41,090 nucleotides of DNA from an uncultured Faecalibacterium sp. (GTDB lineage Bacteria > Bacillota > Clostridia > Oscillospirales > Ruminococcaceae), in NCBI GenBank assembly GCA_934561485.1, contig CAKTGS010000008.1, forward strand, positions 1 to 41,090, read 5' to 3'. Below, piece by piece: positions 17,530 to 24,323 of this stretch. Every line of letters starts with the position of its first letter. The first letter of the stretch is position 1. A program made the position numbers and the translations under genes. Below the pieces are notes generated by a model. That model was not told the origin of the DNA. It did not search any database and saw nothing but the letters and a program-made list of their open reading frames with translations.

Positions 17530-19200
17530 ATGAGTGCACAGGATTTCAACATTGGCCGCCGTGATTTTCTGAAGGCAAGCGCACTGGCTGCTGCCGTGGC
17601 TTCGCTGGGTGTGCCTGCGTTTGCAGCATCATCCTCTGAGCAGGAAGAGGAAAACTGCATCGGCAAGGTGTTCAACACCACACCGGAAGTTGTTTTTACC
17701 CCGGACTCTCCGGTAGTGGAAACCACTGCTGGTAAGATCCGCGGCTTCATCGACAACGGCGTTTATACCTTCCGCGGTGTGCCGTATGCCCAGGCTGCCC
17801 GTTTTGAGCAGCCTCAGGCACCGGCTGCCTGGCAGGGCATCCGCAACTGTGTGATCTACGGCGGCATGTGCCCGCAGACGCCGATGACCGTGAGCGATGC
17901 GGACATCCTGAACCCCCACGTGTTCTGGCCCATGGACGAGAACTGCCAGAAGCTGAACGTATGGTCGGCAGATGTGACCGCCAAAAAGCCGGTCATGTTC
18001 TGGATCCACGGAGGCGGCTATTCGACCGGCAGCTGCATTGAGCAGCCCTGCTACGAAGGCCACAATCTGTGCAAGGAAGGCGATGTGGTGGTCGTCAGCA
18101 TCAACCACCGCCTGAACAGCCTGGGCTTCCTGGATGTGTCTGCCTACGGCGAAAAATACCGCTACAGCGGCAATTCCGGTATGCTGGACATCATCGCTGC
18201 GCTGCAGTGGGTACGGGACAACATTGCACGCTTCGGCGGCGACCCCGGCAACGTGACCGTCTTTGGTCAGTCTGGCGGCGGCCGCAAGATCCTGAACCTG
18301 CTGGCCATGCCGAAGGCCGAAGGCCTGTTCCACAAGTGCATCGTGCAGTCCGGCGGTCCTTCCGGTAATGCACAGTCTGATGCACGTCTGGTGGCCAAGC
18401 TGACTTTTGCGGAACTGGGCATTGCCGAAGGCGATGTTCCCGCACTGGCAGCAGTGGAATACGACAAGCTGCGTCTGGCTGCCGATGCAGCCATGAGCAA
18501 AGCCAAGGAGCAGCTGGGCCACTCGGTGGGCTGGTACCCGGTCATTGACGGCGACTGCCTGCCCGAGAACATCTGGACGGCAAACGGCGTGCCGGTGCAG
18601 GGCGGCAATATCCCCATGATCATCGGCTCCGTCTTTGCAGAGGTGACCACCAATGCATTTGGTCTGATCAGCGGCACTGACTTCTACAAGAACAGCTGGG
18701 ACGAGGCTACGGTGGATGCCAAGCTGACCGAGAAGTACGGCGACAAGAAGGATGCTGTGGTGGCAGCTTTCCGCAAAGCTTATCCGGAAAAGCCCATCGT
18801 GGATGCTCTGTACGTGGCACTGACCGGCTACCGTCAGGACACCAAGGCGATCCTGAAAAAGCGCTCGCAGCAGGATGCACCGGTCTACAACTATGTGTTT
18901 GCCTACGAGATGCCGGTCATGGGCGGTCTGCTGCCCTGGCACTGCTCGGATCTGCCGTTTGTGTTCGGCAACATTTCCAAGCATAGCACGGCCAACGGCG
19001 CGACCAAGGAAGGCCACAAGCTGGAAAGCATCATGCTGGGCGCATGGTCTGCCTTTGCACACACCGGCAACCCGAACCACAAGGGCATGGTGACCTGGCC
19101 TGCGTTTACGAATGATACCGGTGCGGCAATGATCTTTGAGCAGGACAGCCGCATTGCCTACCATCATGACGATGACCTGTTCACAGCCGTTCTGGGCTGA
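17530..19200 (+). CDS. Tat-exported type-B carboxylesterase
   Basis: Alpha/beta-hydrolase of the carboxylesterase type B (para-nitrobenzyl esterase) family, 556 residues from ATG 17530 (AAAGGG 8 bases upstream; ATG 17524 is also possible). The N-terminus has a twin-arginine signal, RRDFLK (10-15), with an Ala-rich core and AFA cleavage site near 32, so the enzyme is probably exported folded. Oxyanion hole HGGGY (160-164) and nucleophile Ser248 in GQSGG are visible; the family usually has GESAG. The likely catalytic His is in WHCSDLPFVFGN. Substrate is unknown; esters on plant glycans or glycosides are conceivable beside a beta-glucoside PTS, but this is speculation. Monocistronic. Confidence 0.9.
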   Translation: MSAQDFNIGRRDFLKASALAAAVASLGVPAFAASSSEQEEENCIGKVFNTTPEVVFTPDSPVVETTAGKIRGFIDNGVYTFRGVPYAQAARFEQPQAPAAWQGIRNCVIYGGMCPQTPMTVSDADILNPHVFWPMDENCQKLNVWSADVTAKKPVMFWIHGGGYSTGSCIEQPCYEGHNLCKEGDVVVVSINHRLNSLGFLDVSAYGEKYRYSGNSGMLDIIAALQWVRDNIARFGGDPGNVTVFGQSGGGRKILNLLAMPKAEGLFHKCIVQSGGPSGNAQSDARLVAKLTFAELGIAEGDVPALAAVEYDKLRLAADAAMSKAKEQLGHSVGWYPVIDGDCLPENIWTANGVPVQGGNIPMIIGSVFAEVTTNAFGLISGTDFYKNSWDEATVDAKLTEKYGDKKDAVVAAFRKAYPEKPIVDALYVALTGYRQDTKAILKKRSQQDAPVYNYVFAYEMPVMGGLLPWHCSDLPFVFGNISKHSTANGATKEGHKLESIMLGAWSAFAHTGNPNHKGMVTWPAFTNDTGAAMIFEQDSRIAYHHDDDLFTAVLG

Positions 19201-19292
19201 GCGGGCAGACCGGCTCCTTGAAACCATCGGCGTCCGGCGGGCCGTGCAGGGGCCTGCCGGGCAGCAGGGAAAATGATAAGATCCCCCTAAAC

Positions 19293-19326
19293 AAAAAGGG
19301 CAGGTGGAAAAGCACCTGCCCTTTTT
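19293..19326 (+). terminator. Terminator after the esterase gene
   Basis: AAAAAGGGCAGGTG and CACCTGCCCTTTTT form a perfect 14-bp stem around a six-base loop, ending in T5. Confidence 0.95.
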
Positions 19327-19367
19327 GGCGTTTGCGGCAAATTGTTTGACGGCGGCAAACTCTTTTC

Positions 19368-19396
19368 TTGCCTTTTGCCGGTGGGTGTGCTATACT
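19368..19396 (+). promoter_or_regulatory. Promoter of the cobalamin-riboswitch transcript
   Basis: TTGCCT (19368-19373), 17-base spacer, TATACT (19391-19396). The expected start near 19403 falls just before the riboswitch aptamer. Confidence 0.7.
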
Positions 19397-19402
19397 TTCT
19401 CC

Positions 19403-19607
19403 TGAACTGAACAGAAACCAGCAGGTGCGTTCGGCCCGGAAACGGGTGGGAACGTTAAAAGGGAAGCGGGTGCAAATCCCGCACGATCTCGTCACTGTGA
19501 TAAGGGAGTTGTCCGCCCGGGTGCTTCGGGCACCGGTCACTGAAGCGTTGCTTTGGGAAGGCGGCGGGCAGCGTGGAGCTTTCAGCCAGGAGACCTGCCT
19601 GCAGGGG
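19403..19607 (+). promoter_or_regulatory. Cobalamin riboswitch aptamer
   Basis: It contains the B12 box AGCCAGGAGACCTGCCT (19584-19600), the defining cobalamin-riboswitch motif. Upstream are the expected core elements: AGGTGC (19422), AAAAGGGAAGCGGGTGCAAATCCCGC (paired GCGGG/CCCGC) and the CACTGTGA strand near 19493. Located ahead of cobaltochelatase and the B12 uptake and synthesis genes, it should switch expression off when adenosylcobalamin (or another cobalamin) is plentiful. Confidence 0.95.
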
Positions 19608-19650
19608 GTACGGGGGCATTGGCCCCAGATCACGAGGAATTGGTTGTACC

Positions 19651-19717
19651 AAAAAGCCTGAGGAACTCCAAAGGGTCTTTTTGCGCTGCCGTTTTCGCGG
19701 GCAAAAAGGCTCTTTTT
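19651..19717 (+). terminator. Riboswitch expression platform: terminator with competing antiterminator
   Basis: AAGGGTCTTTTTGC (19671-19684) pairs with GCAAAAAGGCTCTT (19701-19714), followed by further T residues: the terminator. AAAAAGCCT (19651-19659) can instead pair with AGGGTCTTTTT (19672-19682), taking the same strand away and giving an antiterminator. The overlap indicates transcriptional control. Confidence 0.82.
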
Positions 19718-19798
19718 TGTTTTGCAGGCCTTCCTTCCCGGTTCAAGCCTGTTCGGTGCAGTACGCTGTTTTTTAACAAGGGAAAGGATCACACAAAC

Positions 19799-21043
19799 AT
19801 GAGAATGCGTAACATTCACAAGGCTGCGGCCGCTCTGACCGCACTGGCTCTGTGCGCCGGTGTGCTCACCGGCTGCGGCGGGGCTGCATCCAGCACCGCT
19901 GCTTCCGGCACGGCAGGTTCTGCCGCTGCCAGCAGCGAAGTCGATTCCAATGGCCAGGAGGCGGACGAATTGGCTGCAAAGAACGTGGCAGACCTGATCG
20001 ATGCCATCTACGTGCAGGAGCGCAACGACAACACCGATGAGCAGTGCGCCGCCGCCAAGGCTGCCTGGGACGCCCTGACCGATGCCCAGAAGGAACTGGT
20101 GGAAGGCGAAGAGGCCGACCCCGATTACTTTGGCCGTGACACCGGCGATGCCTCCAAGGACGATGCCCGCAACGAGGACAACATTGGCGACAACGAGCTG
20201 CTGGTGGTTTCCTTCGGCACTTCCTTCAACGACAGCCGCGTGAAGGACATCAAGGGCATTGAGGATGCCCTGCAGGCCGCTTACCCGGATTGGTCCGTGC
20301 GCCGTGCCTTTACCGCACAGATCATCATCAACCATGTGCAGGCCCGCGATGGCGAGAAGATCGACAATATGCAGCAGGCCATGGACCGTGCTGTGGCCAA
20401 CGGTGTGAAGAACCTGGTGGTTCAGCCCACCCATCTGATGCATGGCGCCGAGTACGATGAGATGCTGGAAATGATCGACCAATACCGCGACAAGTTCGAG
20501 TCTGTTGCTGTGGCGGAACCCCTGCTGGGCGAGGTTGGCACCGATGCTACCGTGATCAACGAGGATAAGGAAGCCGTTGCCAAGGCTGTGACCGCTGCTG
20601 CCGTGAAGGAAGCCGGTTTCGACAGCCTGGACGCTGCTGCCGCTGAAAAGGTCGCCTTCGTCTTTATGGGCCACGGTACCTCTCACACCGCAAAGGTGAG
20701 CTACAGCCAGATGCAGACCACCATGCAGACCCTGGGCTATGACAATGTGTTCATTGGCACCGTGGAAGGCGAGCCGGAAGAGACCGCCTGCGAGAACGTG
20801 ATCGAGGCCGTGAAGGCCGCCGGTTACACCAAGGTCATCCTGCGTCCCCTGATGGTGGTTGCAGGCGACCACGCCAACAACGACATGGCCGGTGAGGATG
20901 CGGATTCCTGGCTGAGCCAGTTTGAGGCGGCCGGTGCATTTGACAGCGTGGAATGCCAGATCTCCGGCCTGGGCGAGATCAGCGACATCCAGCAGCTGTA
21001 CGTTGCCCACACCAAAGCCGCCATTGATTCCCTGAACGGCTAA
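19799..21043 (+). CDS. cbiK: Lipoprotein CbiK-type sirohydrochlorin cobaltochelatase
   Basis: CbiK inserts Co2+ into sirohydrochlorin at the start of anaerobic B12 synthesis. This 414-residue protein is longer than cytosolic CbiK (about 260-300). It begins with a lipoprotein signal (lipobox LTGC, Cys26) and a Ser/Ala-rich linker. A helical segment follows (about 50-105) with AKAAWDALTDAQKELV, like repeats of cell-surface proteins. The CbiK domain then runs from LLVVSFGTSFNDSR to the end, with metal-site candidates in PTHLMHGAEY, FMGHGTSH and GDHANND. It is the first gene under the riboswitch and has its own terminator. A chelatase on the outer face is odd; cobalt or tetrapyrrole binding is an alternative role. 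Confidence 0.88.
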   Translation: MRMRNIHKAAAALTALALCAGVLTGCGGAASSTAASGTAGSAAASSEVDSNGQEADELAAKNVADLIDAIYVQERNDNTDEQCAAAKAAWDALTDAQKELVEGEEADPDYFGRDTGDASKDDARNEDNIGDNELLVVSFGTSFNDSRVKDIKGIEDALQAAYPDWSVRRAFTAQIIINHVQARDGEKIDNMQQAMDRAVANGVKNLVVQPTHLMHGAEYDEMLEMIDQYRDKFESVAVAEPLLGEVGTDATVINEDKEAVAKAVTAAAVKEAGFDSLDAAAAEKVAFVFMGHGTSHTAKVSYSQMQTTMQTLGYDNVFIGTVEGEPEETACENVIEAVKAAGYTKVILRPLMVVAGDHANNDMAGEDADSWLSQFEAAGAFDSVECQISGLGEISDIQQLYVAHTKAAIDSLNG

Positions 21044-21055
21044 AATTGGATACGA

Positions 21056-21100
21056 AGATTGCCCGAAGGGAGAGATCTTTTCGGGCAATTTTTATTTTTT
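21056..21100 (+). terminator. Terminator after lipoprotein cbiK
   Basis: ATTGCCCGAA (21058-21067) and TTCGGGCAAT (21080-21089) form the stem, followed by T-rich TTTTATTTTTT. Downstream genes therefore need readthrough or their own promoter; TATAAT at 21243-21248 is a possible -10. Confidence 0.9.
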
Positions 21101-21119
21101 GTGGTATACTGTGAGAGGC

Positions 21120-21231
21120 AACTCCTTCCGTCATCGCTAACGCGATGCCACCTCCCTCCGTGAGGGAGACTTTTCCGTACGGATAGGCTCCCTCCATGAG
21201 GGGGCTGTCTGCGCAGCAGACTGGGGGAGTT
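21120..21231. repeat. Hairpin-string repeat with AACTCC/GGAGTT ends
   Basis: A 112-bp element made of consecutive hairpins: CATCGC-taac-GCGATG, CTCCCTC-cgt-GAGGGAG, TCCGTACGGA, CTCCCTC-cat-GAGGGGG and GTCTGC-gca-GCAGAC, bounded by inverted AACTCC and GGAGTT. The plan matches that of repeats A and B near leuA but the words differ, so it may be a related family. Confidence 0.7.
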
Positions 21232-21265
21232 TGTCTCTATCTTATAATTTTATCGAGGTATTTTT

Positions 21266-22129
21266 ATGCGTTGCAAACAGTTTCTTTCTCTGTCCGCAGC
21301 AGCTCTGCTGCTGGCTGTTTCTCTGACCGGCTGCGGTGCTTCTTCCTCTTCCGGTGCGGCAGGTTCGGCTGCTTCCAGCGAAGCCGCTGCCTCCTCCGCG
21401 GCAAGCTCTGCGGCAGCTTCTGAGAGCACGGCCGCTGCCCTGTCGGACGGCCTGTACACCGCCGAGTTCGACACCGACAGCAGCATGTTCCACGCCAACG
21501 AAGCCTGTGACGGCAAGGGCAACCTGACCGTGAAGGACGGCGTGATGACCTTCCACGTCAGCCTGGTCTCCAAAAAGATCTTGAACCTGTACCCCGGCAT
21601 GGCCGCCGATGCCGAGGACCACAAGACCGACTGGCTGCTGCCTACCACCGACACCGTGACCTACACGGACGGCACCAGCGAAGAAGTGTACGGCTACGAC
21701 ATCCCCGTGACTGCACTGGATGAGGACTTCCAGCTGGCCATTCTGGGCACCAAGGGCAAGTGGTACGACCACACCGTCAGCGTGCGCAACGCCCAGCCCC
21801 TGATCCAGGAAGCCGCCGAGACTCCGGCCGATGGCGAATACAGCGTGAGCGTGACGCTGGAGGGCGGTTCCGGCCGCGCCACCGTGGAAAGCCCGGCAGC
21901 CCTGACCGTAGCCGATGGCAAGATGACCGCCACCATCGTGTGGAGCAGCCCCAACTACGACTACATGATCGTGGACGGCGAAAAGTACCTGCCCACCAAC
22001 ACCGAGGGCAACTCCACCTTTGAGATCCCGGTGGCCGCTCTGGACACCCCGCTGGCCGTTACCGCCGACACCGTGGCCATGAGCACCCCCCATGAGATCG
22101 AATATACCCTGACCTTTACGCTGGACTGA
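21266..22129 (+). CDS. Lipoprotein with two tandem beta-sandwich-like domains
   Basis: 287 residues. Lipobox LTGC gives the lipidated Cys at position 22, followed by a low-complexity Ser/Ala linker to about residue 59. Two related domains follow: one starting DGLYTAEFDTD (about 61) and one starting DGEYSVSVTLEGG (about 190). Both contain LTVKDGVMT or LTVADGKMT and end with an IPVTALDE or IPVAALDT element. This layout, with SSPNYDYMIVDGEKY in domain 2, recalls NEAT-like haem-binding modules, but the similarity is by eye only. It lies 1 base before a B12-type substrate-binding protein gene, so capture of corrinoid or a related tetrapyrrole at the surface is a reasonable inference. Start ATG 21266 follows GAGGT. 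Confidence 0.7.
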   Translation: MRCKQFLSLSAAALLLAVSLTGCGASSSSGAAGSAASSEAAASSAASSAAASESTAAALSDGLYTAEFDTDSSMFHANEACDGKGNLTVKDGVMTFHVSLVSKKILNLYPGMAADAEDHKTDWLLPTTDTVTYTDGTSEEVYGYDIPVTALDEDFQLAILGTKGKWYDHTVSVRNAQPLIQEAAETPADGEYSVSVTLEGGSGRATVESPAALTVADGKMTATIVWSSPNYDYMIVDGEKYLPTNTEGNSTFEIPVAALDTPLAVTADTVAMSTPHEIEYTLTFTLD

Positions 22130-22130
22130 T

Positions 22131-23267
22131 ATGAAGATCACGCGCAGACAATTTCTCCATGCATTGCCCGCTGCTGCGCTGGCGCTTGTCGGCTGCACAG
22201 CTGCGCCCACCGCACCCGCTGATACAGACGAGCTGGTGTTTGACCACGCCTACCCGCTGGACTACGCCACGCAGTTTACTGCCGACTGTTATGCAGACGG
22301 CTCTACCCTGCTGACCATTCCGGACGCACAGGCAAAGTTTCTTGTACGGCCGGAGGGCGCTGCCGCCCTGCGCACCGTACCTGACGGCGTGATCGTTTTG
22401 CAGCAGCCGGTGCAGAACATCTACCTGGTGTCCACCTCGGTGATGGACCTGTTCATCCACCTGGATGCGCTGGACAGCATTGCCATGTCCGGCACCCGGG
22501 CCGAGGGCTGGTACCTGGACGAAGCGAAAGAAGCCATGCAGAACGGCAGCATTGCCTATGCGGGCAAGTACAGCGCCCCGGACTACGAGCAGATCCTGGC
22601 TGCCAATTGCGGCCTTGCCATTGAGAACACCATGATCCTGCACACCCCGGAAGTCAAGGAGCAGCTGGAACGGTTTGGCATTCCGGTACTGGTGGAGCGC
22701 TCCAGCTACGAGAGCAGTCCGCTGGCCCGCATGGAGTGGATCAAGTTCTACGGCATCCTGCTGGGGAAGCGGGAACAGGCCGAGCAGGTGTTTGCCCGGC
22801 AGGTCGAGCGCATTGCGCCGCTGCTGGACCAGCCTGCCACCGGCAAGACCTGCGCCTTCTTTTCCATCACGGGCGGCAACCTGGCCAATGTGCGCAAGGG
22901 CGGCGACTATGTATCCCAGATGATCGGCATGGCGGGCGGCAGCTATGTGTTTGCGGACCTGACCGACAGCGGCAGCAGCCTTTCCACCATGAACCTGCCG
23001 CTGGAAGATTTTTACGCCGGAGCCAGGGATGCCGATGTGCTCATTTACAACAGCACCATTGAGGGTGTTGTGCATACCACCGAAGAACTGGTGGCCAGGT
23101 GCACGCTGCTGGCCGATTTCAAAGCCGTGCAGAACGGCCAGGTGTGGTGCACCACCCAGAGCTTTTTCCAGCAGAGCATGGCGCTGGCCGACTTTATCGA
23201 AGAGCTGCGCCGGGTGTTCACCGAGGACGATCCCCAGGGGCTGACCCTGCTGACCAAAGTACAGTAA
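22131..23267 (+). CDS. ABC substrate-binding lipoprotein (BtuF/FepB family)
   Basis: Extracytoplasmic binding protein of a metal-chelate importer, 378 residues. The N-terminus MKITRRQFLHALPAAALALVGC combines a twin-arginine-like stretch with a lipobox (Cys22). The body fits the cluster-A helical-backbone type: GVIVLQQPVQNIYLVSTSVMD, GIPVLVERSSYE, and the later GGSYVFADL and ADVLIYNSTI blocks. It lies 1 base after the two-domain lipoprotein and 39 bases before the permease gene. Inside a riboswitch-linked cobalamin locus, a corrinoid substrate is likely, though this family also takes siderophores and haem. Confidence 0.88.
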   Translation: MKITRRQFLHALPAAALALVGCTAAPTAPADTDELVFDHAYPLDYATQFTADCYADGSTLLTIPDAQAKFLVRPEGAAALRTVPDGVIVLQQPVQNIYLVSTSVMDLFIHLDALDSIAMSGTRAEGWYLDEAKEAMQNGSIAYAGKYSAPDYEQILAANCGLAIENTMILHTPEVKEQLERFGIPVLVERSSYESSPLARMEWIKFYGILLGKREQAEQVFARQVERIAPLLDQPATGKTCAFFSITGGNLANVRKGGDYVSQMIGMAGGSYVFADLTDSGSSLSTMNLPLEDFYAGARDADVLIYNSTIEGVVHTTEELVARCTLLADFKAVQNGQVWCTTQSFFQQSMALADFIEELRRVFTEDDPQGLTLLTKVQ

Positions 23268-23306
23268 AAACGGTCGTTTGAACCGCACTTCCGGAAAGGA
23301 ACCTTT

Positions 23307-24323
23307 ATGACCCGCAAGAAACGTTATCTATGCTCCTATGCGCTGCTGGCACTGGCACTGGCGGTGCTGTTTGCCGCAAATCTGTTCTGGGGCAGTGTGG
23401 CACTTACCCCCGGGACGGTGCTGGCGGCGCTGACGGGCCGCGGGCAGGACGCCCTTTCCGTGGGCATCATCACCCAGCTGCGCCTGCCCCGGGCCGTGAT
23501 GGTGGTGCTGCTGGGTGCGGCGCTGTCTGCCGCAGGCTACCTGCTGCAGACCTTTTTTGCCAATCCCATTGCCGGGCCATTTGTCATGGGCATTTCCAGC
23601 GGGGCCAAGCTGGCGGTGGCACTGGTGATGGTGGTGTTTCTGAACCACGGCCTGCTTACCAGCTCGGTCACCCTGATCCTGGCCGCCTTTGCGGGGGCCA
23701 TGGCCGCCATGGCCTTTGTGCTGGCGGCAGCCCGCCGGGTGCAGCGCATGAGCATCCTGGTCATCTGCGGTGTTATGATCGGTTACATCTGCTCCGCCAT
23801 CACGGAGTTTGTGGTGGCCTTTGCACAGGACAGCAACATCGTCAACCTGCACAACTGGTCCCAGGGCAGCTTTTCCGGCATGACCTGGGGCAATGTGCGG
23901 GCCGCCGCACTGGTGGTGCTGCCGGCGCTGGCGGCAGCGTTCTGCCTGTCCAAGCCCATGGCGGCGTATCAGATGGGTGAAGCCTACGCCCAGAGCGTGG
24001 GCGTGAACGTCAAGCGGTTTTCCCGGCTGCTGGTGCTGCTTTCCAGCCTGCTGGCCGCCTGCGTTACCGCCTTTGCAGGCCCCATCTCCTTTGTGGGCAT
24101 CGCGGTGCCGCACCTGGTCAAGCAGCTGCTGGGCAGTGCAAAGCCGCTGGTGGTGCTGCCCGGGTGCTGCCTGGGCGGGGCGGCCTTCTGCCTGCTGTGC
24201 GACCTGATCGCCCGCAGTCTGTTCGCCCCCACGGAACTTTCCATCAGCGCAGTGACGGCGGTGTTCGGCGCACCGGTGGTCATCGGGCTGCTCATCCGCC
24301 GGAATACGGAGGGCGCAGCATGA
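23307..24323 (+). CDS. FecCD/BtuC-family ABC permease
   Basis: Transmembrane subunit of the importer, 338 residues with about ten helices, normal for BtuC/FecCD. Family landmarks are ITQLRLPRAVMVVLLGAALS (after the first helix), GYLLQTFFANPIAGPFVMGI, the cytoplasmic coupling segment around GEAYAQSVGVNVK, and GPISFVGIAVPHLVK. Start ATG 23307 follows GGAAAGGAACC. Its TGA overlaps the ATG of the next gene (ATGA at 24320), so the ATPase is translationally coupled. The corrinoid assignment comes from context. Confidence 0.93.
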   Translation: MTRKKRYLCSYALLALALAVLFAANLFWGSVALTPGTVLAALTGRGQDALSVGIITQLRLPRAVMVVLLGAALSAAGYLLQTFFANPIAGPFVMGISSGAKLAVALVMVVFLNHGLLTSSVTLILAAFAGAMAAMAFVLAAARRVQRMSILVICGVMIGYICSAITEFVVAFAQDSNIVNLHNWSQGSFSGMTWGNVRAAALVVLPALAAAFCLSKPMAAYQMGEAYAQSVGVNVKRFSRLLVLLSSLLAACVTAFAGPISFVGIAVPHLVKQLLGSAKPLVVLPGCCLGGAAFCLLCDLIARSLFAPTELSISAVTAVFGAPVVIGLLIRRNTEGAA

